The notes below the pieces were generated by a model that did not search any database, was not told where the DNA came from, and was given only the letters and a program-made list of their open reading frames with translations. DNA of 64,000 nucleotides, taken from the NCBI RefSeq assembly GCF_016862315.1, contig NZ_BOMS01000033.1, positions 1-64,000 on the forward strand. The letters are read 5' to 3'. The stretch is from Actinoplanes palleronii (lineage in GTDB: Bacteria > Actinomycetota > Actinomycetes > Mycobacteriales > Micromonosporaceae). This document shows, piece by piece, positions 8,137 through 16,817 of the stretch. The stretch's first letter is position 1. Each line of letters opens with the position of its first letter. Made by a program: the position numbers and the translations under genes.

Positions 8137-8310
8137 CCTTGCGTGGGGACTTTCGGTGCGGAGCGCACCCAAACTCCCCACGCAGTGTCTGGTCGCGCCT
8201 TGTGTGGGGACTTTCGGTGCGGAGCGCGCCCCAACTCCCCACGCAGTGTCTGGTCGCGTCTTGTGTGGGGAGTTTTGGTGCGGAGCGCGCCCCAACTTCA
8301 CACGCAGTGG
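8137..8310. repeat. three tandem copies of a 61-bp hairpin-forming unit
   Basis: Copies run 8137-8197 and 8198-8258 (61 bp each) and 8259-8310 (partial). Each copy contains GTGGGGA near its start and TCCCCAC (or TTCACAC in the third) about 30 bp later, so each can fold as a hairpin around GGTGCGGAGCGC. In copy 3 the change to GGAGTT is partly matched by AACTTC. The period of 61 is not a multiple of three and no gene covers it. It fills the space between two convergent genes. Confidence 0.85.
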
Positions 8311-8706
8311 TTAGTGCGGGTGGCGGATGGCGGTGGCCAGGGCGGTGACGACGAGGGTTGCGGTGCCGAGGCCGAGAAGCAGCATGATGGTGCCGACGCC
8401 GTACATGCCGGTGCTGTCCTCGGCGGCGGCCTGCGCGGTCCAGACCGCGGTGAACGCCAAGGTCAGGGCGAGCGAGGCGAGCAGGGCGGGCACCCGGGCC
8501 AGCAGCGCGCCGACGAAGACCACCAGCAACGTCAGCGCGCAGCCGGCCACCTGCCACGCCTCGTACGGACCACTGGTCACCCCGGTCGCCGGGTCCGTCT
8601 GGTACTCGGTGTCCCATCCCAGCCAGGCGAACCAGGCGCCCGCGGAGAGCACCGCGACGACTACGGTGCCGATCAGGGCGCGGGACTTCCCGGTGGAGCT
8701 GTTCAT
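8311..8706 (-). CDS. small four-helix membrane protein
   Basis: This is a 131-residue protein of unknown function with four predicted membrane helices at about residues 10-29, 52-70, 74-92 and 103-126. A hydrophilic loop between helices 1 and 2 (EYQTDPATGVTSGPYE) would be exposed on one face, and the tail IRHPH is short and basic. No catalytic or transport motif is visible. It stands alone between the tandem repeats and the GH3 gene. The repeat array reaches right up to its stop codon. It is probably a real gene, given consistent codon use and clean hydrophobic periodicity. Confidence 0.6.
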   Translation of the reverse strand: MNSSTGKSRALIGTVVVAVLSAGAWFAWLGWDTEYQTDPATGVTSGPYEAWQVAGCALTLLVVFVGALLARVPALLASLALTLAFTAVWTAQAAAEDSTGMYGVGTIMLLLGLGTATLVVTALATAIRHPH

Positions 8707-8789
8707 GGCCGCAATATAGAGGCTGCGGCTGGCGCTGAGGGCTGCCTCGAGGCCCGGGAGCGCCAGCCGGTGATTTCAGTGGCGGGCGG

Positions 8790-11570
8790 TCAGGTGAAGC
8801 TGAGGGTGGTGACGGTGGTGTCCGGGTCCTCGAAGACGAGGAAGAGGTCGTGGACACCGCTGACCGGGCCGATCGTGGCGGTGGCTCCGGCGGTGGCGGG
8901 CAGAGTGGCCAGAACCGGTCCGGAGAGCGGGTCGGACAGGCGCAGGGTGAGCGGGCCGCCGCCGCTTCCCAGCACGGACACCTGCTGCAGGCCGCCGTTC
9001 AGGTCCACGTCGTGGAAGGCGGCCCAGGCGTCGGCGACCACGCTGCGCAGCGCCTCGCCCGGCTCGTCGGTGACCGCGACGTGGGTCGTTCCGGCGTACG
9101 CGTCATTGTCGATCGATCGCAAGCCGGAGCGGGCCGTGCGGGGCGGGATCTCCTCGCCGCGGACGCGGAGCGTCGCGGTCTGGCGCAGGTCGGTGCTGGA
9201 GCTGCCCACGGCGATGGTGTGCGCGGCCTTCTCGATCACCCAGCGGGACCGGGTGACGTCCCAGAACGCCAGGTCGGCGACGTTGAGGGAGAACGAGACG
9301 CGAGTGCGTTCGCCGGGGGCGAGCCGGACCCGCTGGTGGGCGCGCAGCCGGCGCAGGGGCTGCTTGACCCGGGAGCGCTGCTGGCGGGTGTAGAGCTGGA
9401 CCACCTCGTCGCCGGAGCGGTCGCCGGTGTTGACCACGTCGACGCTGACCGTGACGAGGCCGTCGGCGTCGGCAGTGTCCGCGCTGAGCCGCAGGTCGTC
9501 GTAGCGGAACCGGGTGTAGCTCAGGCCGTGGCCGAACGGGAAGAGCGGGGTGCCGCGGTAGTAGAGGTAGGTCGCGTCGGTGGCGATGATGTCGTAGTCG
9601 AGCAGGTCCGGCAGCTCGCTGTCGTCGGTGTACCAGGTCTGGGTGAGCCGGCCCGCCGGCTCGGCGCCGAGGAGCACGTCGGCCAAGGCCGCGCCGTGCT
9701 CCTGGCCCAGGTGCGCGGACCACAGCACGGCCGGCAGGTGGTCCTTGGCCCAACCGATGGCGTACGGATAACTGCTCGTCAACACGAGCACCGTGCGCGG
9801 ATTGGCGGCCCGCACGGCCCGCAGCAGCGCGTCCTGGGTGCCCGGCAGGTCCAGATCCCGGCGGTCGATCGTCTCGCGCCCGCAGACCATCGGGTGGTTG
9901 CCCAGTGCCAGCACCACGAGATCGGCCGACGCGGCCAGCTCGGCGGCCGCCGCCACCCCGTCGATCAGCACGTCGACGGTGAACACGGTGGCGTCCTCGA
10001 GCCGCTCGGCGGTGGGGCGGACCACCCCGTCCGGGCCGGCCAGCAGGAATCGCGCGGTCTGCACGTGGCGCAGCGCGGTCCCGTCACCGGCCGGTACGAA
10101 CGTGAACGTCTCCTTGACCTCCCAGCCGTTCGGGCCGGGCTGGTCGTTCGGCAACCGGTCGCCGTCGAAGCCGACGCACAGCCCGTTGTCCACGGCACGC
10201 AGCGAGATCGTTTCCTGTCCCCAGTCGAGGACGTCGAAAAGCGCGGCCGTGGGCGTACCGGAAACGGTTTTGATCTGCAGGAAGCCGCCCTCGGTCGTGA
10301 GCGTGCCGCCGGCGCCGCGCAACAGCACCCGGTCCACCCCCTCGTGGAACAGGGCGGTCCCGAGGGCGGCGCGCAGGGATCTCCGGTACGGCGGGGTGCC
10401 GCTGTACCAGTCCTCGAAGACCGCGTCGCCGAGTGGCCCGATCACCGCGATCCGGCTCGTCGTGGCCGGGTCCAGGGGCAGGATGCCGTCATTGCCGAGC
10501 AGCACGATCGAGGAGCGGGCGGCCTCCCGGGCGAGGTCCCGGTGCGCCGCGCAGTCGATCACCTCGGGCCCGGTCGCCCGCCACGGGTCCTCGTCGGGGT
10601 TGAACTCGCCGAGCCGGATCCGCACCGACAGGATGTGGCGCACCGCGGCGTCCACGTCGGACTCGGTGATCAGCCCGCGGTCCAGCGCCGAGGTGAACCG
10701 GGCGATGGTCGGCGCGGGGTCGTCGCCGTCCTCGGTCACGCAGTCGACGCCGGCCCGCAGCGCGGCCGCGAACCCGGCCACGTGGTCGTCCTCCCAGTCC
10801 TGGTCACCGGCGATGTTGTGCACGGCCATGGCGTCGCCGACGACCATCAGCTCACCCGACGAGGCGGGCGCCCAGCCGCGCAGCACCTCGTTGATCAGCG
10901 GACTGACGTGTGTGGGCCGCCCGTTGATCAGGTTGTACGAGGCCATCACGGCGACCGCGGCGCCGGACGCGATGGCCGGGCGGAACGCCGGCAGTTCGTA
11001 CTCGTGCAGCACCCGCGGCGGCAGGGTGCTGGAGGTCAGGCAGCGGTCGGTCTCGTTGTTGTAGGCCAGGAAGTGCTTCAGCGTGGGCGCGGTGCGCAGC
11101 CACTGCGGGTGGTCGCCGCGCAGGCCGTTCGCGTACGCCGTGCTCAGCTCCCCGGTCAGCGACGGGTCCTCGGACCAGCCCTCCTCGTTGCGCCCCCAGC
11201 GCGGGTCGCGCAGCAGGTTCACCACCGGCGCCCACACGTTGAGCCCGACCTTCGCCGGGTCGGCGTGGTGCATGGCGCGGACCTCGTCGCCGACCGCCGC
11301 GCCGACCCGGCGGATCAGGTCCGGGTCCCAGCTGCTGGCCAGGCCGACCACCTGGGGGAAGGTGGTGGCGGTGCCCAGCCAGGCGACGCCGTGCAGGGCC
11401 TCGGTGCCGGTCCGGAAGCCGGCCATGTCGAGGGCCGGCACGGGCGCCTGGTGCTGATGCAGCAGGGCGATCTTCTCCGGCAGGCTGAGCCGGTCGAGCA
11501 GGTCGGAGACGCGCGTGGCGAGTTTCTGCCGCGGGTCGCGAAAGACGACGCGAGAGGGGGATTCGGTCAT
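8790..11570 (-). CDS. GH3 beta-glycosidase with inserted beta-trefoil and CBM6-like end
   Basis: This is a GH3 exo-glycosidase of 926 residues (927 from the GTG three bases upstream). The N-terminal barrel (about 20-330) includes WGRNEEGWSEDP, LKHFLAYN and a nucleophile at about Asp247 in MVVGDAM, where most relatives have S-D. The second domain is interrupted at about residues 423-528 by a block reading ISLRAVDNGLCVGFDGD and KETFTFVP. This looks like a fascin-type beta-trefoil, in the place where other GH3 enzymes carry PA14. A fibronectin-III-like domain (about 690-760) and a CBM6-like C-terminus (HDVDLNGGLQQVSV to GVHDLFLVFED) follow. No signal peptide is seen, so it probably acts inside the cell on imported oligosaccharides. 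Xylosidase, arabinosidase or glucosidase activity cannot be told apart. Confidence 0.87.
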   Translation of the reverse strand: MTESPSRVVFRDPRQKLATRVSDLLDRLSLPEKIALLHQHQAPVPALDMAGFRTGTEALHGVAWLGTATTFPQVVGLASSWDPDLIRRVGAAVGDEVRAMHHADPAKVGLNVWAPVVNLLRDPRWGRNEEGWSEDPSLTGELSTAYANGLRGDHPQWLRTAPTLKHFLAYNNETDRCLTSSTLPPRVLHEYELPAFRPAIASGAAVAVMASYNLINGRPTHVSPLINEVLRGWAPASSGELMVVGDAMAVHNIAGDQDWEDDHVAGFAAALRAGVDCVTEDGDDPAPTIARFTSALDRGLITESDVDAAVRHILSVRIRLGEFNPDEDPWRATGPEVIDCAAHRDLAREAARSSIVLLGNDGILPLDPATTSRIAVIGPLGDAVFEDWYSGTPPYRRSLRAALGTALFHEGVDRVLLRGAGGTLTTEGGFLQIKTVSGTPTAALFDVLDWGQETISLRAVDNGLCVGFDGDRLPNDQPGPNGWEVKETFTFVPAGDGTALRHVQTARFLLAGPDGVVRPTAERLEDATVFTVDVLIDGVAAAAELAASADLVVLALGNHPMVCGRETIDRRDLDLPGTQDALLRAVRAANPRTVLVLTSSYPYAIGWAKDHLPAVLWSAHLGQEHGAALADVLLGAEPAGRLTQTWYTDDSELPDLLDYDIIATDATYLYYRGTPLFPFGHGLSYTRFRYDDLRLSADTADADGLVTVSVDVVNTGDRSGDEVVQLYTRQQRSRVKQPLRRLRAHQRVRLAPGERTRVSFSLNVADLAFWDVTRSRWVIEKAAHTIAVGSSSTDLRQTATLRVRGEEIPPRTARSGLRSIDNDAYAGTTHVAVTDEPGEALRSVVADAWAAFHDVDLNGGLQQVSVLGSGGGPLTLRLSDPLSGPVLATLPATAGATATIGPVSGVHDLFLVFEDPDTTVTTLSFT

Positions 11571-11625
11571 CACAACGTGTTCCTTCGGGGCCGTGCCCGG
11601 CTGCCGCAGCGCTTGGCGGGGACTC

Positions 11626-11641
11626 GTCGAAGCGCTTCGAC
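11626..11641. promoter_or_regulatory. LacI-type operator upstream of the GH3 gene
   Basis: GTCGAAGCGCTTCGAC is a perfect 16-bp palindrome with the central CG of LacI-family sites, about 55 bp upstream of the GH3 start. It resembles the CebR-type operators that govern oligosaccharide genes in actinomycetes. The only LacI gene in the window lies 40 kb away (51165-52232), so the regulator is not assigned. Confidence 0.65.
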
Positions 11642-11772
11642 AGTCGGGCGAAGAAATCCACGCGAGTGGTTTCGCGAATGTTTCGGACGGAGTTCCATGA
11701 GGCTTGCACCCTTGTCACGGCTAGGTCAAGGTGCAGCAGGCATGTTTGGTCATCGATCGTTACATCGATGAA

Positions 11773-12864
11773 CTAGTCAACGGGTCGGGGGATCCGTCCG
11801 GTGTCGACATGATCAAGATGGGACACCGCGCCACCCAGAGCGGCCGCATGCAGGCCCAATGTGGATGCTGTCAGGCGCGCGGTGGTGAACCGCTCGGCGC
11901 CGGGGATCAGCCACTCGGCCAGCGTCGCGTAGTGGTCGCCGAGCACGATCACTTCCGGGCTGACCAGGTTCGTCAGCACGGCCAGGCCCTGACCCAGATA
12001 GCCGGCGGTGTGCTCGAGGGCCTTCGTCGCGACGGCGTCGCCGGCCCGCGCCCGGATCGCCACCTGCTCGACGGCCGGGCCGGGATCGGCAAGCGCCTCA
12101 GGATCAAAATCGGGCAGAGCGCGCCGGATCAGCGGCTCTATCCCGGCGTGGTCCTGGAGGGTGGGCGTGCCGGGCGGGCCGAGGGTGAACCGGCCGAGCG
12201 GGCCGCCGCGCAGCAGTCGCCCCTCCAGGATCAGCCCGGCTTCCAAGCTGGTCGCACCTGACACGTAAGCCAGGTCGGCGGCCAGGTGTCCGCCGTGCCG
12301 GTGCTCGGCGACCGCGGCCAGGGCCGCGTGCTGAGCCACCGTGATGACCAGGTCCTTCTGCCGCAACGACCCGGCCACCGCGGAACGCAACTCCTCGCGG
12401 GGAGGCGAAGCGGCGATGGTCAGGCCCAGCAGGTGCCGGCCCTGCTGACGTACCCGGGACGCGGCGCGCTGGGCCAGCGCGACGATCTCGCTGGTCTCCC
12501 GGCGGCCGTCCAGAGCCCGGTGCCAGAGCAGCAGGCGCTCGCCCGAGTAGTCCAGGGCCAGCGCGCTGAGCTGGCCGTCGGCGACCTGGATGCCGATCGA
12601 CGCGTACGCCGTGCCGTCCAGTGCCAGCACGGTGGCCGGCCGGCCGATCCGGTTGCCGCTCAGGCCGGTCTCGCGCAGCAGCCGGTGCCCGATCAGGTCA
12701 CCGGCCAGGCTGGAGACGGTGGCCTTGGTCAGTCCGGTGGTCGCCGCGATCGCGGCCCGGGAACTGGGGCCGTGTGTCCGAAGGTGTCGCAGCACCACCG
12801 CGAGGTTCGTGGTGCGCACGTCGGCGAAGTCGGCAGGCTGAGGTTCGGCCCGTGTGGTGGTCAC
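11773..12864 (-). CDS. ROK-family transcriptional repressor
   Basis: This is a 363-residue regulator with an N-terminal winged helix (about residues 15-75, SRAAIAATTGLTKATVSSLAGDLI) and a ROK sugar-sensing domain after it. The GTG at 12864 is preferred because GGAG stands 6 nt upstream; the frame continues 18 codons further back but with poor ribosome sites. The zinc motif C-x-C-G-x-x-G-C of many ROK proteins is absent, and the ATP-binding DxGxT motif of ROK kinases is also not evident, as expected for a pure regulator. It faces away from the ABC importer operon and probably represses it through the site at 12985-13009. The inducer is likely a plant oligosaccharide; that is inferred from the neighbours. 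Confidence 0.85.
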   Translation of the reverse strand: MTTTRAEPQPADFADVRTTNLAVVLRHLRTHGPSSRAAIAATTGLTKATVSSLAGDLIGHRLLRETGLSGNRIGRPATVLALDGTAYASIGIQVADGQLSALALDYSGERLLLWHRALDGRRETSEIVALAQRAASRVRQQGRHLLGLTIAASPPREELRSAVAGSLRQKDLVITVAQHAALAAVAEHRHGGHLAADLAYVSGATSLEAGLILEGRLLRGGPLGRFTLGPPGTPTLQDHAGIEPLIRRALPDFDPEALADPGPAVEQVAIRARAGDAVATKALEHTAGYLGQGLAVLTNLVSPEVIVLGDHYATLAEWLIPGAERFTTARLTASTLGLHAAALGGAVSHLDHVDTGRIPRPVD

Positions 12865-12942
12865 GTCAAGCTCCGCTCTCGCCCGGCCATCTCTGGTGGT
12901 CATCTTGCCGCACCACATCGTGGGTGCGCTCCCAACTGTGTC

Positions 12943-13009
12943 TTGTCGGGTAGCGCCGCGTCAGTTAGCTTGTCTTCGATGCACTTAGTTTAGAGCCTAG
13001 ACAAACTAA
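12943..13009 (+). promoter_or_regulatory. importer promoter and ROK operator
   Basis: TTGTCG (12943-12948) and TAGCTT (12966-12971) are spaced by 17 bp and would start transcription near 12978. Just downstream, 12985-13009 is a 25-bp inverted repeat with arms TTAGTTT and AAACTAA around AGAGCCTAGAC. It contains GTTTAGAG, also found before the GH42 and GH20 genes. Its position between the divergent ROK gene and the importer makes it the probable operator for both. Confidence 0.7.
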
Positions 13010-13050
13010 TCCCAAGAGGGAATCCAGTCAGATAGGAAGGCAGGTGCGCC

Positions 13051-14694
13051 GTGGGCGCGTCTACGAGCAGGCGTAATTTCCTGGGCTTGGCCGGCCTCGG
13101 CGCAACGTCCCTGGCTTTCGGCTGCAGCAAGAAGCCCGGTTCGACCGGCTCCGCCACCAACGCCGAGCAGGCCGCCGGCGTCGTGCCGACGTTCAAGGAA
13201 TCCACCCTCGTGCAGCCGGACATCAAGGGCATCCGCCCGATGGCCGACGGCTACACGAAGTACCCGACCAACCTGGTCGACGGGATCACCGAGAAGGCGA
13301 TCACCAGCGGCAAGCCGGTCACCGCGACCACGCCGTGGTGGGGCCCGGTGCCGCCGAGTTCGAACAAGTTCGTCGAGGCGGTCTCCGCCGACCTGGGCGG
13401 GACGATCACGTTCAGCATCCAGGACGGCAACACGTACGGCGACAAGCTGAACGCGATGCTGGGCGCCCGGGACGTGCCGGAGCTGCTCTGCATCCCGGGC
13501 TGGGAGATCAACAAGCTGGCGCGGTTCAACGACGGCGTGCACGTGCTGTTCGAGGACCTGACGCCGTACCTGGCCGGTGACAAGGTGAACGCCTACCCGC
13601 TGCTGGCCGGGCTGGACACCGCGGCCTGGAAGGACTCGGTCTGGGGCGGCAAGCTGATGGGCGTCCCGTTCCCGACCGACTCGCCGTACCCGACAGCGCT
13701 CTTCGCCCGTCAGGACGTCCTCGACCAGCGCGGCGTCGCCGCACCGACCAGCCTCGACGCGATCTACGAGTTCGGCAAGAAGATGACGAACGAGGCCAAG
13801 GGCGAGTGGGCCTTCGGCGACATCTTCCAGGAGGTGCTGCAGATCTGCGGCAACACCGGATCGCAGAACGGCTGGGCCAAGGGCGCCGACGGCAAGGTCT
13901 TCCACCGGTACGAGACCCCGGAGTACGCGCGGGCCGTCGAGTTCATGGCGCGGATCTACAAGGAGAAGCTGATCCACCCCGAGCTGGCCAGCACCAAGGG
14001 CGGTGACGTGAAGACGCTGTTCAAGGGCGGCAAGATCTTCATGTTCGCGGACGGTGTCGGCGGCTGGAAAGAGGTCCAGCGGGACATCGTCAAGACCGTG
14101 CCGGCCTTCAACATGCAGGCCGTGAAGGTCTTCGGCGCGGACGCGGGCAAGCCGCCGGTGCGCTGGGGCGGCACCCCGTCGATCATGTGGACCTTCATCA
14201 AGAAGGGCGTCGGCCAGGCCCGCGTCGAGGAGCTGCTGCGCGTGCTCAACTACACCGCGGCGCCGATCGGCACCAAGGAGTACGAGCTGCAGAACTTCGG
14301 CCAGGAGGGCGTGCACTTCAAGCGGGACGCCAACGGGGCGCCGGTCACCAACGATCTGTACTCCAAGGAGTTCGCCAACCAGTTCATCTTCCTCGGCGGC
14401 CGGCCGCCCGTCGTGCTCGGCGGGCCGGACATCCCGAACTACGCCAAGGACCTGGTGACCTGGGGCAACGACGCCACCCAGTACCTGGAGAAGAACCCCT
14501 GGGAAGGCATCAAGGTCGAGGTGCCGACCCAGCAGGCGGCGATCCAGCAGCCCACCGACGACAAGATCACCGACATCCAGCGCGGCCGGCGTCCGGTCAG
14601 CGACCTGCCCAAGGTGGTCGACGAGTGGCGCAAGGGTGGCGGCGACGCGGCCCGCGAGTTCTACGCCAAGGTTCTGGCTGACAACGGCCGATGA
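13051..14694 (+). CDS. sugar ABC transporter substrate-binding lipoprotein (LplA type)
   Basis: This 547-residue extracellular solute-binding protein has an SRRNFLG twin-arginine signal followed by a lipobox ending at Cys25 (LAFGC), so it is probably exported folded and anchored by lipid. The length (about 550, against 420 for ordinary family 1 binders) and the pairing with two permeases resemble the LplA/YtcQ group, which takes up larger oligosaccharides. The GTG start follows AGGAAGGCAGG. Several central aromatic stretches (TTPWWGPVPP, IMWTFIKKG) are plausible sugar-stacking sites. It is the first gene of an importer operon controlled by a ROK site. Confidence 0.87.
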   Translation: MGASTSRRNFLGLAGLGATSLAFGCSKKPGSTGSATNAEQAAGVVPTFKESTLVQPDIKGIRPMADGYTKYPTNLVDGITEKAITSGKPVTATTPWWGPVPPSSNKFVEAVSADLGGTITFSIQDGNTYGDKLNAMLGARDVPELLCIPGWEINKLARFNDGVHVLFEDLTPYLAGDKVNAYPLLAGLDTAAWKDSVWGGKLMGVPFPTDSPYPTALFARQDVLDQRGVAAPTSLDAIYEFGKKMTNEAKGEWAFGDIFQEVLQICGNTGSQNGWAKGADGKVFHRYETPEYARAVEFMARIYKEKLIHPELASTKGGDVKTLFKGGKIFMFADGVGGWKEVQRDIVKTVPAFNMQAVKVFGADAGKPPVRWGGTPSIMWTFIKKGVGQARVEELLRVLNYTAAPIGTKEYELQNFGQEGVHFKRDANGAPVTNDLYSKEFANQFIFLGGRPPVVLGGPDIPNYAKDLVTWGNDATQYLEKNPWEGIKVEVPTQQAAIQQPTDDKITDIQRGRRPVSDLPKVVDEWRKGGGDAAREFYAKVLADNGR

Positions 14695-15692
14695 GTTCCT
14701 CGCCGATCGTGGAGGAGGCCGGCGCCGTCACGGCGCCGGCCCCCGCCGTGCACACCGTGAAGACCATGTCCTTCGGCGCGCGCCTGCGCCGGGACTGGCC
14801 GCTGATGCTCATGTGCGTCCCGGCGATGCTGCTGCTGGCGGTGTTCCACTACCTGCCGGCGCTCGGCAACGTCATCGCGTTTCAGGACTACAACCCGTTC
14901 GCCGGTGACTCGCCGCTGCAGGCGTTCCTGTCCAGCGAGTGGATCGGCTTCGGCAACTTCCAGTACCTGTTCGAGACCACGGCGTTCTGGGACTCGGTCC
15001 GCAACACCCTGGCGATCACCGCGTTCCAGCTGGTCTTCTACTTCCCGATCCCGATCCTGCTGGCCATGCTGCTGAACAGCATCCTGTCGCCGCGGCTCCG
15101 GTCGTTCGTGCAGAGCGTCGTCTACCTGCCGCACTTCTTCAGCTGGGTGCTCGTCGTCTCGCTGTTCCAGATGATGCTCGGCGGCTCCGGCCTGATCGCG
15201 CAGACCCTGCGCGAGGCTGGGATGACCGCGCCGGACGTGATGACCAACCCGGACACCTTCATGCTGCTGATCACGTCGCAGGCGATCTGGAAGGACGCCG
15301 GCTGGGGCATGATCGTTTTCCTGGCCGCGCTGGCCGCTGTCGACCCGAGCCTCTACGAGGCGGCCGCCGCCGACGGCGCCGGACGGTGGCGGCGGATGTG
15401 GCACATCACCCTGCCCGGTCTGCGGCCGGTGATCGTACTGCTGCTGATCCTGCGCCTCGGTGACGCGCTCAACGTCGGCTTCGAGCAGTTCTACCTGCAA
15501 CGCGAGGCGGTCGGGCGGGACGCCGCCGAAGTGCTCGACACGTACGTCTACTACCAGGGCATCGGTGTCCAGCAATGGGGTGTCGGCGCCGCGGCGGGCC
15601 TGTTCAAGGCATTGATCGGGCTGCTGCTCATCCTCGGGGCCAACAAGGTGGCCCACAAGCTCGGCGAGCAAGGGATCTACTCGAAGTCATGA
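14691..15692 (+). CDS. sugar ABC transporter permease (LplB type)
   Basis: This is a 333-residue inner-membrane permease of the MalF/LplB class, with a soluble N-terminus of about 30 residues and six membrane helices. The cytoplasmic EAA loop that docks the ATPase reads EAAAADGAGRWRRMWHITLPGL (about residues 223-244), close to the consensus E-A-A-x-x-D-G-A. Its ATG overlaps the stop of the binding-protein gene by 4 bases (ATGA), and its own stop overlaps the next permease the same way. The three products should therefore be made in fixed proportion. Confidence 0.9.
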   Translation: MSSSPIVEEAGAVTAPAPAVHTVKTMSFGARLRRDWPLMLMCVPAMLLLAVFHYLPALGNVIAFQDYNPFAGDSPLQAFLSSEWIGFGNFQYLFETTAFWDSVRNTLAITAFQLVFYFPIPILLAMLLNSILSPRLRSFVQSVVYLPHFFSWVLVVSLFQMMLGGSGLIAQTLREAGMTAPDVMTNPDTFMLLITSQAIWKDAGWGMIVFLAALAAVDPSLYEAAAADGAGRWRRMWHITLPGLRPVIVLLLILRLGDALNVGFEQFYLQREAVGRDAAEVLDTYVYYQGIGVQQWGVGAAAGLFKALIGLLLILGANKVAHKLGEQGIYSKS

Positions 15693-16633
15693 CTACCGCT
15701 GCGGAAACCCTCAAGCCCCGGCGCCCGAGTCTGCGCCCGGTCTGGGAGGAGAAGCCCACCCTCGCCGGTCAGATCGGCAAGGGCGCGATCCTCACCCTCG
15801 TCGTCCTGGTCGTGGTGGTGCCGCTCTGGGTCGTGGTGGTCACCAGCCTGTCCTCCGCGGACACCATCAACAACGCGGGTGGCTACGTCTTCCTGCCGCG
15901 TGAGTTCAACCCCTCCGCGTACGTGGCGATCTTCTCCGGTGGCCAGGTCACCGACGCGATCCTGGTCAGCACGTTCGTGACGGTGGTCGGCACGGCGCTG
16001 AGCCTGAGCGTGACGGTGCTCGCGGCGTACGGGCTGTCCCGTACCGGGACGCTGCTGCACCGCCCGATCCTGTTCTACTTCCTGCTCACCTTCCTGATCT
16101 ACCCCGGCATGATCCCGACGTACCTGGTGGTCACCGGGCTGGGGCTGAAGGACAACCTGCTGTCGCTGATCGTGCCGACCGCGGTGAGCGCGTTCAACCT
16201 GGTGGTGCTGCGGGCGTTCTTCATGTCGATCCCGTCCGAGCTGCTGGACAGCGCCCGGATCGACGGCGCCGGCGAGTGGCGCATCCTGTTCCAGATCGTG
16301 CTGCCGCTGTCCCGCGCGGTGACCGCCGTCGTCGGGCTGTTCTACGCGGTCGGCTACTGGAACTCGTTCTTCAACGCCGTGCTCTACCTCGACCGCAACG
16401 ACCTGCAGCCGGTGCAGCGGATCCTCCAGCAGTTCATCCTGGCCGGCCAGGCACCGACGAACGTCGGCTCCGGCGCTGTCGTGCACATCCCGGGCCTCGG
16501 CTACGTCGCCCCGCCCAACCTCGCGATCAAGATGGCGGTCGTGGTGATCACCCTGATCCCGGCGCTGATCGTCTACCCGTTCGTGCAGCGCCACTTCACC
16601 AAGGGTGTGATCGTCGGCGCGGTCAAGGGCTGA
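15689..16633 (+). CDS. sugar ABC transporter permease (YtcP/MalG type)
   Basis: This is a 314-residue permease, the second membrane subunit of the importer. The ATG at 15689 overlaps the upstream stop (ATGA); the same frame extends further upstream only inside the previous gene. Six membrane helices are visible and the EAA loop reads ELLDSARIDGAGEWRILFQIVLPLS. A long loop before the last helix (QAPTNVGSGAVVHIPGLGYVAPPN) is typical of the YtcP/LplC group. No ATPase gene follows. Actinomycete sugar importers commonly share a single MsiK-type ATPase encoded elsewhere, which is the simplest explanation here. Confidence 0.9.
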   Translation: MTTAAETLKPRRPSLRPVWEEKPTLAGQIGKGAILTLVVLVVVVPLWVVVVTSLSSADTINNAGGYVFLPREFNPSAYVAIFSGGQVTDAILVSTFVTVVGTALSLSVTVLAAYGLSRTGTLLHRPILFYFLLTFLIYPGMIPTYLVVTGLGLKDNLLSLIVPTAVSAFNLVVLRAFFMSIPSELLDSARIDGAGEWRILFQIVLPLSRAVTAVVGLFYAVGYWNSFFNAVLYLDRNDLQPVQRILQQFILAGQAPTNVGSGAVVHIPGLGYVAPPNLAIKMAVVVITLIPALIVYPFVQRHFTKGVIVGAVKG

Positions 16634-16647
16634 CGCCCGCACAGACC

Positions 16648-16690
16648 ACCGCCGGGTGGGCCGGATCCCAGCTCCGTCCTACCCGGCGGT
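16648..16690 (+). terminator. terminator of the sugar importer operon
   Basis: ACCGCCGGGT (16648-16657) and ACCCGGCGGT (16681-16690) pair perfectly around a 23-nt loop, starting 15 bp after the last permease stop and followed by TTCACG. Confidence 0.6.
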
Positions 16691-16720
16691 TTCACGTCCG
16701 CTCCCCGGTCACGGCCCCAG

Positions 16721-16780
16721 CCCGCCGTCCCTGTCTCACGCCGTGCCCGCCCCGCCGTCCCTGTCTCGCGCCGTGCCCGC
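16721..16780. repeat. two tandem copies of a 30-bp unit
   Basis: Positions 16721-16750 and 16751-16780 are identical except for one A/G change. The unit opens CCCGCCGTCCCTGTCTC and closes GCCGTGCCCGC. It lies in the 415-bp gene-free stretch 16634-17048, between the importer terminator and the long hairpins, and is not part of any gene I can support. Confidence 0.85.
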
Positions 16781-16817
16781 CCGCCCCGCCACGATCGCCG
16801 GGGCGCGTCCCGACCTC

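Noticed and set aside
8137..8310. A CRISPR array
   Set aside because: Units are contiguous with no variable spacers, and no cas gene is present.
8850..11771. A 973-codon plus-strand frame opposite the GH3 gene
   Set aside because: It has no start signals or family motifs, and its composition (Val/Arg/Gly/Asp bias) is that of an antisense shadow.
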